In this document: positions 1 to 12,579 of the stretch, piece after piece
How the letters are laid out: each line of letters opens with the position of its first letter
Numbering within the stretch: the first letter of the stretch is position 1
NCBI GenBank assembly: GCA_905221605.1
Contig: CAJNDS010002772.1
Coordinates: forward strand, 171,501 to 207,500
Direction of reading: 5' to 3'
Source of the DNA: Symbiodinium natans
Lineage: Eukaryota; Sar; Dinophyceae; Suessiales; Symbiodiniaceae
DNA length: 36,000 nucleotides
The notes under the pieces: generated by a model
Seen by the model: only the letters and a program-made list of their open reading frames with translations
Database searches by the model: none
Told to the model about the DNA's origin: nothing
Made by a program: the position numbers and the translations under genes

Positions 1-2418
1 CCCAACAGCACCCAATAGCAGTCCAAACAAGGTTCACCTATGTCGAGGAAGTCAGGACATGATGCAGATGTGGCCATGGCATGCCATGGCACCCGACTTG
101 AAGCTTTTCAGCATCTCCTCCCAAACTAAGTCGTTCGGCATCCATTCCTCACTTCTTCCAGCATGGTTACAGACCAGCTGTCACAGGAGATTGCCGTTTT
201 CCATCTCACATCTCTGACAGGCGACTAGGCTTACCAGCCAAGCTGCATGTGGAACCTGGATACCTGCGCGGATCCAACTCGCCAGTGTTGCCTGTGTGCT
301 TCTGAACTGGCCAGGCACGTCTAACTGTCTACTCCGAGACTGGAGGGGAATTCATTGAGAAGCAAAACAGATTGGAAAAAGACCAGTTTTGCGCGAATCA
401 GATATCTTGGTAGGCAATCAAGCTCCTAGCGCGCTGGACCACTTGATAGCGAGCTGTGGTCCCTCAGGCACGGGACTCCCACGGTACTCGTGTAAAGCCA
501 AACTTCCGTGGTAACATCATTGTCTCCTTTCTTGCCTGTTGTGGCACACGTGTGCATCCATAAGGCGGATCGGAAAGCCTTCCCCATGCATGCAGAGCTG
601 GCCTAAACCCCTTCTGCAAGCCCTGTGTGAAAGGTGAGGAAAAGGCGCATCTGCACAGCGACACTCGATTGGCACTGCTGGACATGGCTACTGTTGCAGG
701 CTCACGTGCCCTCGTGACGATGCGGCCCAATAATTGGGCGTAGTGTCTGTCTTGAATCGAGTAACGAGTAAGAGTATTGAAATTTGAATTCCGTGACATT
801 CGCTTCTGGGATCCCTTCGGGCGTCGTCGCTTCGTCTCTAAACTTTGCGTGCCTTGAAGGCTTGGTTTACAAAGTCTACGATGACACATGAGTCCGAAGG
901 CCGACAAGCCCAGAAACTGAGGCCCGAGCCTAAACCCCCCTACATCTCACTACTCAAGTTTCTGTAAAACTTTCATCAAGGTCACTGGCACATTCCCGCG
1001 CCTCATTGGCGACATGGCGCATGCCATGTGCATCCGCGGCATGAAAGTTAGCACAAATGTCCTCGGGTCTGCAAATGGTGGAGACAACGCATGCTCACTT
1101 GTGGCTACTTCCAGCCCTCCGCTGCGTGCGATGCCGAGCATCCGTCTCAGAGAAGCTGGCGATCGGTTCCGCATTATCGAGTCGAAGCGCTGTACCTGAG
1201 CAGCAATTGCAGCTGAATAGATCTGTATATATGGTACATAAAGAAAATCCTTGTCGCCGTCACATCCCTGCTCCTTTTGCTTGCCGACGGCATGTTATGA
1301 GAACAGCGCTGAGAACAGCGTCACTGACTCCACGCGTCGACAAGCACATGCAGCCGATGCGCAATCAATTCACACGACCCAACAAAGCACCGACCAAGGG
1401 ACAAAACTGAGCTGGAAGGCATACGTGAATCAATAGAGCATTTCGCAAACCTTGACGAGTAAAGGGCATCAGGAGCTTGCAAAGCGGACGTGCTGCTCTT
1501 GAGCCCAAATCTGCAAGTCGTCAATTGGATGACCTCCCTTGGAATTCAATTCTTGCCAAAGGTGGCAAGGCTCACAGAGAAATACCGGTTCAAACAACAA
1601 AGTCAAGAGCCTACGCGGAAATCCTGGCACACGCAAGACACGCCTACATGCAAACACTGGGGCAGAAGCTCAACCTTGGAACGCACCAGGAATGCCACAC
1701 CTCTGCAGCTTGAAGTGATCTGGAGTCCGGCAAAGCGCTGCTGGGATGACGCAACACGGGTCAACTACCCACCTATGCTTGGATGGCAAACGGATGGAAA
1801 TGCTGCTTGAGATCCAGGATGCGGACAAATTGATGGATTGAGGTTTGACCACGGCAACCGCAGAGCTCTCTCTGGACGCAGCCCGTGCCTTCTGGACATC
1901 AAAGAAGCACTGCGTTACGTGAAAGATGAAGAGTGGTTCAGAGCAGTTTCAGCCGGCAGCTTGAGGTGTTAACCTTCTATCGTAATTATCAGAAAGGCCC
2001 TGGCGCTGCCACGACATCCCCTTCCACACGCAGTGCAGGAGAGGTCGTGTGCGGGTCAAGAAAAAGCATGCTGTCTTCGCCGTGGGTTGCCTGCTCCAGA
2101 CTCAACAGGCACCCTTGAAAGGGCAACACTCGGCAACAGTGTAGCGCTGTGATTAGTGGAAGCAACAGAAGAAGCCAGGGTGCCACAAAGAAGTGCGCCG
2201 ACGAGGAGCTGTTGCCACTCGCTAAACCCTCGGTAGGAAGCGTTGCAAAAGGCTGCTTTGCAATGGCTCAGCATGTGTGACTCGCGTGCCTGAAATTCAG
2301 GGAGCTGAAAGCAGCTTTCCAAACCTGCCAAACGTCCAAATGCACCGACGAATGTGTCCGCAGCGCGAGAATTAAGATCGTTGGAAGGCTAAATGACACT
2401 TCTGATTGTCGCCCTCGC
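1..2418. other. Gene-less stretch
   Basis: No open frame here resembles a known family; the longest (464-907, minus strand) has no domain, repeat or coding-like composition. The stretch holds an 18-bp perfect palindrome at 73-90, a short telomere-like piece (CCTAAACCCCCC) at 929-940, and a 10-bp tandem duplication (GAGAACAGCG) around 1301-1320. At 1498-1509 the minus strand reads TTTGGGCTCAAG, one base off the last 12 nt of the dinoflagellate spliced leader. It does not extend further and I do not call it. Confidence 0.5.
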
Positions 2419-2498
2419 TCTCTCTTCCCCCCCCCCCCCATCCCCACTCTCCCCCGCTCCCTGCTCTCTCTCCCTCTCCCTCTCAGTGTTTCTTTCTC
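2419..2498. repeat. Polypyrimidine tract with C13 run
   Basis: An almost pure pyrimidine stretch with 13 consecutive C at 2427-2439 and CTCTCTCCC-type sequence after it. It leads towards the octamer array that starts about 150 bp downstream and could be an older decayed edge of it. Confidence 0.7.
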
Positions 2499-2646
2499 GG
2501 GGCAAGGGGGTCCCCACACTAAGGCGCGCCCCGATCCAGGGGAAGGCGACTCGAGGAACTCTACAACCCGCAACCGCGGCTGGTCCGTCTCCTCTCTCTC
2601 GCTCGCTTTTGTTCTTCTTGTCTTGCGCGTTTGAAGGGCCCGAGCT

Positions 2647-3098
2647 CTCTGTCTGTCTCTCTGTCTCTCTGTCTCTCTGTCTCTCTGTCTCTCTGTCTCT
2701 CTGTCTCTCTGTCTCTCTGTCTCTCTGCCTCTCTGCCTCTCTGCCTCTCTGCCTCTCTGCCTCTCTGCCTCTCTGCCTCTCTGCCTCTCTGCCTCTCTGC
2801 CTCTCTGCCTCTCTGCCTCTCTGCCTCTCTGCCTCTCTGCCTCTCTGCCTCTCTGCCTCTCTGCCTCTCTGCCTCTCTGCCTCTCTCTCTGCTCTCTCTC
2901 TCTGCTCTCTCTGCCTCTCTGCCTCTCTGCCTCTCTGCCTCTCTGCCTCTCTGCCTCTCTGCCTCTCTGCCTCTCTGCCTCTCTGCCTCTCTGTCTCTCT
3001 GTCTCTCTGTCTCTCTGTCTCTCTGTCTCTCTGTCTCTCGGTCTCTTTGTCTCTCTGTCTCTCTGTCTCTCTGTCTCTCTGCGTCTCTGTCTCTGTCA
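2647..3098. repeat. Octamer array (CTCTCTGT/CTCTCTGC)n
   Basis: About 450 bp of an 8-bp unit. The outer blocks are CTCTCTGT (about 2647-2727 and 2992-3090). The inner blocks are CTCTCTGC (about 2728-2885 and 2910-2991), broken near 2885-2910 by CTCTCTCTGCTCTCTCTC. The array stays open in several frames and gives long artificial proteins on both strands; these are not genes. Confidence 0.95.
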
Positions 3099-3281
3099 AC
3101 AGTCTTCCACGTAGGCAGCCCCAATGCCTTCTCGGTATTCCTCCAGATTGAATTCTTCTAGCCCAAGCCGACGGCAAACAAACAAAATCACCTTGCGCAC
3201 AGGGTCTTCCAGTCCACACAGCACGGGCACCAATGTACAACATTTGGCACACACTTGTGTGGGGAAGGCCGAGCACCGCAC
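3096..3281 (-). CDS. Candidate exon, unknown protein
   Basis: I do not recognise this protein. The minus-strand frame has protein-like composition, unlike the surrounding frames: a cysteine-containing hydrophobic part ([18 protein letters not shown]), then a charged helix-like part ([16 protein letters not shown]) ending in GAAYVEDC. It stops at a TGA exactly where the octamer array begins, so the array may lie in the following intron. No upstream exon or splice acceptor could be fixed. It may equally be a chance open frame. Confidence 0.25.
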   Translation of the reverse strand: MRCSAFPTQVCAKCCTLVPVLCGLEDPVRKVILFVCRRLGLEEFNLEEYREGIGAAYVEDC

Positions 3282-4443
3282 CGCAGAGCTGCCACCGTCG
3301 AATAATTCGATCCTTGGCCGGTCGGCGGCGCCGTACTGAATATGAAACAGGAAACACAGGCGGTGCTTTTGAAAGCCTCTGGTTTGCTAGGGGCACCTGC
3401 ATTCAGACGCATGTGCCCAACGACTGCGGGATTTCAAAAAAGGTACCAAAAAAACAAGGATCTAAACAGTTCAATGGAGATCAACAACAAAAACTTTCTC
3501 GCAGTGCTTGGAGTGACAGGCACCAAATGCTGCGAATTTGACGGCCTTTCAGACTTTTTTGACAAGCTCCAATACTGCCAGTCACGGCATGCCTGACTGC
3601 TCGCAAGCTGTGGATACCTGACACATTCCGGCGTTTCTGACTGTTCGCAAGAGACTGTAAAAGTTCAGCATTTCTGAGTGTCCACATCCCTTGTGCTCAC
3701 CTAGGCTCAGCAACCAGGAGACCGACGAATACCGAAGACTTAGCAGAGCAAGCACCCGATTATTTTCTCGCGAGATTGGCCTGTGATCAAGGTCGGAGGC
3801 CTAGCCTACTGCAACCAGACTCAGTAGGAAGCACTGAACGGAAAGGGCAAGGACGAACGAATCGCTTGCCAGAGTGTGACAAGGCCTTTGCCTTACGAAA
3901 CGATCCCCGGCAGCCGAGCATCCCAGCCATGCACAAGACCTTGCACAACCTTAAAAGGATTATATACGATTTGCGCCGGCCCGTACAGCACAGATTGCTC
4001 ACCAACACAACAACGGATCAAGGGCCCCAGAGCCCCTGAGCCGAATGGCCCTGGAGCAATGGGGTTTGGATCGGAAGGTTGCCTGCAAACACAAGGGACC
4101 GGTTCTGGCTTGTTGGTGGCTGGGTTGTTTCCATCATGCCGGGCCTTTAAGGACTGGCTTGCCCTTGGCTTGGCTTGATTACATTACAGCAAGGGAGGCT
4201 TGCGGGAGGCACAGGACCCCCCAATTTTTCTTGAATTTGCTGGACTCAACGCTTGTGAAGCGAAGGGGTTTTGTTCCAAAATCAAATCACGACTTGGTTG
4301 GGTTGGCTGCGGCAGGATGCAAGTGCGCCCGTTGAGCGAGAAGCCAAGAAGACAAGAAGCCGGCCGAAAGACCCCCCAACAAATGCCGCGCAAACGCAAA
4401 GCCAAAAGCCAAGAGACTGCAAGAAGCCAAGAAGCCAAAATGC
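3282..4443. other. Gene-less stretch
   Basis: Only short frames on both strands, none recognisable. The end (about 4340-4440) is rich in AAGCC/AAGAAGCC motifs without a clean unit length. Confidence 0.5.
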
Positions 4444-4490
4444 CACCGTCCCTCCCTCCCTCCTTCCCTCCCTTCCTTCTCTCTGGTCTC
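4444..4490. repeat. CCCTCCCT polypyrimidine tract
   Basis: An almost pure C/T stretch built on CCCTCCCTCC-like units. The opposite strand is a purine tract, so triplex formation is possible. No gene relation is visible. Confidence 0.7.
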
Positions 4491-5833
4491 TTGGTAAGTC
4501 TACAGGACCCGATGCCGGCCAGGACCACATTTCACAAATAACAGCACATCACTCTGGCATGGTGGCACTTGACGCGATGATGCCGCATTAGTGTTTATCT
4601 CTCTAACACTAGCGAGCTTCGCTCTGTCGCTGCACTCACCCTTGCACTTCAAATCTTGGCTCACGACACATTGGTCTTATAGATGGGCCCATCCTTTGTG
4701 AAATGCCACACTGCGCTTTACGACAGGATCTCCCTACAAACCCTGCGCAAAACTGTGTGCCTCCAAGACACCACAAACACTGCACAGTCCACGCCTCTCA
4801 GAAACTCGGGAGCGCCTGAGGCCTCCCAAGTTGCATTGGGGAAAGCACAGGAAAAGCAAGGGAGAGAAGATGAGCGAAGCCGAGCAAAATGCAATCGGAG
4901 AATCTCAGAGAATGTCTTGAACGTATCACAGCGTCTCTGAGCTTCCAAGAACATCTCCCGGCGCCTTGGACTTCAAGTCCTTTGCAGCTTGCAGCTTAGG
5001 CGGCTCTCACGAATCAGAACACACCACCTCGCACATCCCTCCCTCTGACCGCACCAGCTTCACGTGGCTGTAGTCTCTGTTCGCCCGCAACGTTCACCAA
5101 ACGCGCGCACTGTCTTTCACGAACTTTCGCTAAGCCACTCTCTCTTCAGCCACCAAACTAAACTGAACAGGTTACTGATGAATACCCTGCCTCGTGCAGA
5201 GTTGGAGCTTAGCTTAGCATTGAGGCTTGTTGTGGAACAGGGGGGGGCTCATGAAACCGACGCGTGTTGATCTCGTCCCCTGCAGGTCCAAGAGAACCAG
5301 GGAAGCGCACAAGATTCCAGACCTGAAGGCCCTGGCAAGCGATGTGGCCACACACAGCTACCCTTTTTCCTTCGCAATTCTTCAACAGCTTCACCACGAC
5401 AAACTGCACTAGCTGGTCGTTTCTTGACCTGTGCATGTTGGGCTCAAGAAGCATCAGCCAGCCGACCACTGAACGAACAAGCTCTGCACATCCTGCTTGT
5501 CTGCATGTCCATGCTCTCACGGCACGAAAGGAAAAAGACCTGGGCCCAGCTGGGCCTTCAAAACAACATGCGCTTTCTCAATCTTGCATCACTATCTCGC
5601 AGATCGTCCGCCCAATACAAACACTTACAAACCTGACTGACACATATCTTGAACTGAGCTGGCTGGGCTGTGAGTTGCGAACGCAAGCATATTTTGATAG
5701 GAAAACCTCTGTTCTTCCTCTTTGGTTTGATAAGAAACCTCCATTTCCTCGACTTAGTTGTTGCTCCAGATTTTACTATGGAAAACTCCACTTCCTGCGA
5801 GGGTCATGAAAAGAACTAGAATAGCAGTACTGA
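4491..5833. other. Gene-less stretch
   Basis: Short frames only. The 155-residue plus-strand frame at 5342-5809 has no domain-like features, and its composition matches non-coding surroundings. I see no repeats of note. Confidence 0.45.
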
Positions 5834-6097
5834 CACCAAGGCCTTTCGCATGGGTACTAACAGTGTTTTCGAGTCCTGGGAATCTCGCATTTCGGGGCCT
5901 CTGTGGCTGTGCTTTCGTTTCGCATCGGTATTCTACAGTGTTTTCGTGTCTGGGGGTCTTTGCTCTGCGTGGCTGTCTTTGGGGGCTCGAGAGGATATTT
6001 TTTGGCCATGCCGCAACGACAACATAAATGCCGAGGGATAGCAATCTCGCCTGAAACTGACACATGTCCTTCGTACGCTGGCACGTTGATTACAGCA

Positions 6098-6180
6098 ACC
6101 CTAAACCCGAGCAACCCTGAACTCCCCCCCCCCGAGCCTAAACCCTAAACCCTTAATTCCCCACCCCCCCCCCCCCCCCC
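6098..6180. repeat. Telomere-like CCCTAAA motifs and C run
   Basis: ACCCTAAACCC at 6098-6108 and CCTAAACCCTAAACCC at 6138-6153, with C runs at 6124-6133 and 6164-6180. The forms match the complement of TTTAGGG. They are interstitial and degenerate, and sit between the two arms of the fold-back element. Confidence 0.7.
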
Positions 6181-6220
6181 ACCAGCCCCAAGCCCCCCAC
6201 CTCTTAAACAGAAATTTGAG

Positions 6221-6280
6221 CAAGGCCCTCATTGGAAATCCAAGGCCCTCAGAGGAAACACAAGGCAATCTTAGGAAATG
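6221..6280. repeat. Three tandem 20-bp units
   Basis: Three units of exactly 20 bp, each CAAGGCMMTC followed by a GGAAA-containing half. They lie inside the fold-back element, between its centre and the right arm. Confidence 0.75.
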
Positions 6281-6500
6281 CCGGCCACCGACAGGAAAAC
6301 CCTGCCGATACGAAACGATAACAAAGCCACGGAGGCGCCAAAACGCAACACAGACGCAGTGACACGACAACATAGACCCCATGACGCGAAAACACAGTGT
6401 ACCAATACGAAACGAAAAAACAGCCTCGCAGTGCCCCAAAATGCAACATAGACCCCATGACACGAAAACACAGTTAATGCCGATACGAAAGGCCTTGGTG

Positions 6501-7200
6501 CGCGAAACTAACATGGCGTTAAACACGAACACAATGGGTAGTCGTCGTTGTCGTCGTCGTCGACGAACCGCTCAGCAGGTCCATGGACAGTCACACTCTC
6601 CCTTCGCACGTCTCGTGCGCGCATTACGCGGCTTTGGGGTTTACGCTTTATGGTTTTCCCAAAACCATTCGGGGTTGGGTTCTCCTTTAGGTCTGCAAAC
6701 GGGCGGGTCGCGATGCGGGGTGCGGCGCGGCAAGGAAAGGCGGAAAAGACGTGGCCGACCACTCACCGGAAAAGACCCGCGGGCCACGGACGTTCGACGG
6801 AAGACTTCGGGGTGGCGGTCCGGGGATCCACCACGGGGAGGTGGTCCGCGAGACGGGGTGCGGCGCCAACGGGACGGGGTCCAGACAAGGGCGGAGGTCT
6901 GCGAGGCCTGCGAGGCCTGCGCGACGGGGTGCGGGGGGTTTCAGGCAGGGTCTGTGAGGCGGGCTGGGCGGAAAATAGTCTTGCACCGGCCTCAGAGGTC
7001 GGGAAGCGATTGAAGCAGGAACGCTGACAAAAAAATTACCCTACGAGAGTACTTCTGCGGACGGCTTTTGGGTTCTCAGGATAACCTTGTTCTCTGGCTC
7101 CCGCATAGCCGGCCGAACCGCAGACAGGGTTTACGTCTGGTGTTCTAGGAGGGGAGAAATGGTTCCTGATCAGTCGATCTTTGAACGATTCAACCTAGCA
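6501..7200. other. GC-rich gene-less stretch
   Basis: Begins with a (GTC)n/(GTT)n tract near 6540-6563, then becomes GC-rich (about 6700-6960) with short duplications such as GAGGCCTGC. Overlapping long frames on both strands are rich in Arg/Gly/Pro, as expected from composition alone. I assign no gene. Confidence 0.45.
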
Positions 7201-7201
7201 A

Positions 7202-7225
7202 TTTAGGGTTTGGGCTTTAGGGTTT
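7202..7225 (+). repeat. Interstitial TTTAGGG motifs
   Basis: TTTAGGG occurs twice, separated by a degenerate TTTGGGC unit. The orientation is opposite to the motifs at 6098-6153. This is a decayed telomere-type tract. Confidence 0.6.
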
Positions 7226-7400
7226 GTGCTTTGCTCCTTCGGACGCCGTTCAGTTGTATGGATTCTTTGGGTTTGAGGTTGTTACGCTGGTAAACGCGCC
7301 GTTCTGTCACGTTCTATAAATAACCCATGGGCGAAACACCGAGACGGTGGTCACTTTCGGACTTCTCGAAATGGCGAATCCCACGGCCTCCTATGCGCTT

Positions 7401-7414
7401 CCTAGTAGTAGTAT

Positions 7415-7456
<42 letters not shown>

Positions 7457-7490
7457 CAGCAGCAGTAGTAGCAGTAGTAGTATCAGCGAC
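7401..7490. repeat. AGT/AGC trinucleotide array
   Basis: A (AGT)n array with interspersed AGC units, about 90 bp. Translated frames give poly-Ser, poly-Val or poly-Leu runs. No flanking coding sequence supports a real homopolymeric protein. Confidence 0.9.
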
Positions 7491-8818
7491 AGTATGTATT
7501 TACAGTACAGCATCTTCGACCTCTTCATGCTGCAGAAGGATGTGTGGGGTGTTGCGGTAGACGTGCTGTCACAAGTGTTCCTGGCTTTTCGCAAACATGC
7601 TCAAAACACCGCTGCTTAACAGCAGGATGTTTGACATGTCTGGAACACGACGCGCTGAAACGAGTTCATGCCGTTTTTGCGAGCAGTCAGGTCTGTGTGT
7701 GTGGCATCATGAAAGTGAGCATCAACCACCAGAGTCAGATGACCTGTCCTGGAACAAGTGGCCAACTGCTTGTGCTGCGGATGTTGGGCCAAACCTCGTC
7801 ACATGCCGTGTCACGAGTTGGCGATTGAAGTTCAAGAGGCAAAGCCACAGGACAATAAGTCAATAAGTACTCAGTCGCGGCAAAATCACTTGCTGGGATG
7901 CAAGCCACGTCGAAGGCTCCTAGCCAGAACCATCCGAAATGAGCTGGGCATGACATGACACTGCTATGAAAATCATCTCGCCCGAAAACTCTAATGTTGC
8001 CGGATAGCGGTCGATAGCGGTTTATCACAAGAGGGAGGGCCAGTTGAGAAAAGGCCCAAGACTAGGTCAGGTGGAATTTTCATGGTCCTTGCCCAGCACC
8101 TGCTGCCCTGTCTCGACGAGGCGGTGCCTATGGCAGAAACTTGTGCGTCCAAAAGCTGAGTAAACAGACATCGTCAGACTGCATCCGAGCCACAGCGAAA
8201 ACGGTGCAGCCGGGGTGTCCAGGAAGCAGCTGACAATGCGCAAATATAAAGAGCCTAGCGCCAATGCGAGCACTGCGAGTGAAATTTAGAGTTTCCCACC
8301 GACAGCTGAGCAGGTCAAGCCACGCACGCTCGCGAGAACTCAAGTGTGCAACATACTCCTGCGATGTGACGCACTAGCCTTCTGCGAGATCTTCTGCCTG
8401 GGGCAACACAGAAATTCTTGACTCTGTGAAACACATATCGTTTGACTGTCGTTTGCCGATGGTTTGCTACTTGCCGGGGGGGTGGAGTGGGGCAAGGGCA
8501 TCTTTCACCATGCGTTTGGCACAATCTCTGACTCCAATCATGGCATCTATTGGCATCTTTTTGGCCTGAACTTGTTGAACTCGTGCCGTATCCGACAGGC
8601 TCAAGAGTGCATGGCATGCTGTGTTGCTCTGTTGCCGTCAGGCCTCAGAGAATCGCCATGCTCGGCCTCTCCAAGAAGGCAGACTCACTGCATGTCCATG
8701 CACACAGCAAGTGCTTGCCTAGGCTCAGCGTGACGAAGCACTGTGCCAACATCATCTGCGTGACCTTTCTGTGATTTCAGGCAACCCCAAGGCCCACAGA
8801 GAGGCATTAGAATCATTA
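7491..8818. other. Gene-less stretch
   Basis: Only short frames. The minus-strand frame at 8128-8343 has a moderately protein-like tail (FIFAHCQLLPGHPGC) but no support from splice signals or homology. Nothing else is recognisable. Confidence 0.4.
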
Positions 8819-9512
8819 GAAGAAACCTGGTTTTAGGATGCGAGGCACTGGCTCGGAGCATGCAGCCCCACCCTGGGCAAGGCATGGCGAGGCGGTTTCA
8901 ATAGTAATCTTTCTGCCAAATCTGTCGCGAAGCAGGCCTGAATCGGAGCTTTTGGTTCCTCCCCCTGCCAGCTCCAAGGGGGGCCTCGATTCAAAATGGT
9001 GCAGTGTGTCCACGCGTCGTAAACATGCTTCTTCAAGGTACGAGAAGGACGTGGGCCGCGGGCTCTAACCCAGAGCGGTAGGTCAGGAGGATACGTGACC
9101 GGAAGTCCTGCCACAACAAGATCCTTTCCCTCCTCCGCTCTTGCATCGCAGCTTCGAGCAGAGAAGGACAGGCTGCCTCCATGAAGGCCTCACGCTGTGC
9201 TTCATCGGATGCGTCATAGGTGATGCCAAAGCATACAACCTCCAAGGTTCACTGCAACTCATTCCAACGGCTTTGTCATCCGCTGACAGCCCCACGAATT
9301 TCCCACGACTTGACATCTGGGCGGGCCCTGGCTGACGGGGTGAAGGGCATCCATTTTCGCAGCTCGTCGATCATCCGGTGAAGCCTGGCCGGCAGCATAG
9401 CTTCGCGTTTCAAGGCTTTGAAACCGTCTCCGAAGTGTTTTTCTTGCTGGAAGTCCCAGTTGGTCTTAGAGCCGCGCTGCTTCATCTCGGCAGAAGGATG
9501 CAAGTGAGCAAT
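8819..9512 (-). CDS. Probable multi-exon gene, unknown product
   Basis: I do not recognise the product, but two successive minus-strand segments look coding. The first (9512 to about 9282) has many charged helix-like residues, including WDFQQEKHFGDGFKALKR and LHRMIDELRKWMPF. The second (about 9247 to 9067) includes FGITYDASDEAQREAF and AAMQERRRERILLWQDF. They lie in different frames across a 40-60 bp gap that contains a GCAG acceptor-like site, as expected for a short intron. The second ends near a GT donor (TCTGG followed by GTTAGAG). A third, weaker segment (9013-8819) contains LLRDRFGRKITIET. The start codon and exact borders are not fixed. A frameshifted pseudogene is the alternative. Confidence 0.4.
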
Positions 9513-11145
9513 GGCCCTTCCGACCCCGTGGCTTGAACCAAGCGAGTGTGGCGAAGCCACTGTTGAGTGATCCTGGGTCTGGTGTCTCCCAAAGTAGGCA
9601 GCTCATGGAACATTCCCAGATTTTACGATTCACGTATGAGGGTAACCAAAGTGCATGCAAAGCTGACAGCACCTCTCAGCACACGAACACCCCAAGCTTT
9701 TTGTCGTTAGCTGTTCGTCGTTAGCCTTGGTCGGTCTGGAGCTCAGTCACGAATCCATCGGCAAGAGCTTGCCATTAATCTCATCGAATGTCAGGACGCC
9801 ACTCTTGTCCCTGACTTGTCGAAAACACGAGCACAGGCAATACCCGAACGATACCTCAGACCCTGTCTTAGCAAGCCCCAGGCCAATTTTGACGACTGTA
9901 ACCAAAGCTCCGATGAAGCTTACTTTCACGACAGAGCAGAGGGGTACTGGGCAAGGGAGGCAGGGGATTGGGTTGCGGCAGTGGGCTTTGCCGGCTCAGA
10001 AATTGAACGATACGCTTAGAACCAGCGTACACGACCTGTTCAAACATTTCAAACGAGAACGGGTTGTTATGGGCGTGCTGCACTGGACAGGACTGGTCCG
10101 AGGACCAGCTGAGCTGCACCGAAAAATGGGGTGATTCGTTCCTTTCAACATAGAGAGCAGCCCCGAGGGCCAACCATCTCAAAAGATCTTAGAAACAACA
10201 CAAAGCCTTGTGTCCTTCAAATGCCTACAAAAAAGTTTGCCAAGGGATGCGGTCTTTCCGAACAATTCAGCCAGGCAGCGTATCCATGGCGTCAAACAAG
10301 TCGTTTATGACGTCGACCGCCTCGGTCGACACCAATCCTTGCCGGATGAGCATGTACCTGAGCAATCAAAAAAACATAGGCGTGCTTGGGACATTGGACT
10401 TGCAGTTGTGATCCCAAACAAAGTCAGCGCGCGTGTAACAGCAAACGCAGCAACCACTCGGCATCTGGGGGAACAGAATAATAACGGCATCACTTCGTTG
10501 GCAATTTTTGTTCGGGACCATGCAGGCTGAGATGCGTCACAAACTCGTTGCGCCTGACTCTCCCCGACCCATCTCCTTGGCTGGCCGGCAACCGTTGCAC
10601 TACCATGGCACTACCATAGCAGTCCAGTCAGCCCGGCCCAAGCTTGCAAGGCATCTTGGACCTGCAACCTCTCGTTTTGATTGGCGCCGTGCTGCGGTCG
10701 ATCTTCTGGAATACATCCCGGGAAACCAATACTCCTCGGAAAGTTCGTCCAACTTTTGGTACAGTGAAAAGCATGATGAGCTAGTGGTCGAATGATGCAC
10801 AGCGTTTAACAGGAAGACAGGACCTTGCTCCGACTCCTTTAGTTTAGCCTTTAACCGAAACATGACACCCTTTATGCCCGGGATCTTCTCTTCTTGTCTG
10901 ACATCCACTCAGAAATCTTGCCAGACACCTTGGATGTGGCAATGCAAGGCAAGATCAAGGCCTTAGACGCCTTAGCTTGTCAAGTCCAGGATGTGCCGGT
11001 ACTTCCTGGATTCAGAACTCAGAACTGATGCACTATGACAAACAGGTATGTCCTGAAAGCTTGGTCCTGAGCCACATTGATTTGAGAGCTATGACTCTTC
11101 AAAAGAAACATCACTACAGAGGGTCATGAACCTTCATAAACCTTC
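9513..11145. other. Gene-less stretch
   Basis: Several frames of 60-135 residues occur on both strands (for example 9727-10134 plus and 9868-10182 minus). None shows a domain, a hydrophobic pattern or coding-like composition. No repeats or RNA genes were seen. Confidence 0.4.
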
Positions 11146-12410
<1,265 letters not shown>

Positions 12411-12579
12411 TTGGGCTATGCTCACTGTAGCAGAGATTACACAAAGTGTCAAAGTCGAAAATGTTTGTTTGCTTGTTTGCTTGTTTGCTTGTTCGCTTGT
12501 TTGTGTGTTAAGACAGGCTAGAATCTGAAGTGCAGCTCCATGCAGTAGAAAAGCAAGCGCTGCCACAAGGCACCGAGTG

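Larger units (their letters stand above)
5834..6500. mobile_element. 667-bp fold-back element with 15-bp TIR
   Basis: The ends are a perfect inverted repeat, CACCAAGGCCTTTCG at 5834-5848 and its reverse complement at 6486-6500. Similarity continues inward: each arm next reads roughly TATSGGTAYTAACWGTGTTTTCG and then repeats a unit of about 70-90 bp containing TTTCGTATYGGTA and GTGTTTTCGTGTC. There are two units in the left arm (to about 6000) and three or more in the right arm (6290-6500). The arms flank a centre with CCCTAAACCC motifs and a C run. No transposase frame and no clear target-site duplication is visible, so a non-autonomous fold-back element is an inference. A subtelomere-derived palindrome is the alternative. 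Confidence 0.6.

Noticed and set aside
2389-3402. 337-residue Arg/Glu/Gln-rich minus-strand ORF and Ser/Leu/Cys-rich plus-strand ORFs
   Set aside because: Pure translation of the CTCTCTGY octamer array. The flanks show no consistent coding frame apart from the separate candidate exon at 3096-3281.
6381-7027. 210- and 159-residue plus-strand ORFs
   Set aside because: Arg/Gly-rich frames through GC-rich sequence, overlapping each other and an equally long antisense frame; no motif.
8128-8343. LLPGHPGC-type phrase also seen near 33920 (FLPGHTGC) and 33060 (LLPGHP), suggesting a shared repeat family
   Set aside because: Nucleotide alignment outside the short phrase is poor, and I could not extend any pair convincingly.
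9530-9550. TTGGTTCAAG at the upstream edge of the 8819-9512 gene, like the end of the spliced leader
   Set aside because: Only the last 10 nt match, with one mismatch; the preceding bases diverge.
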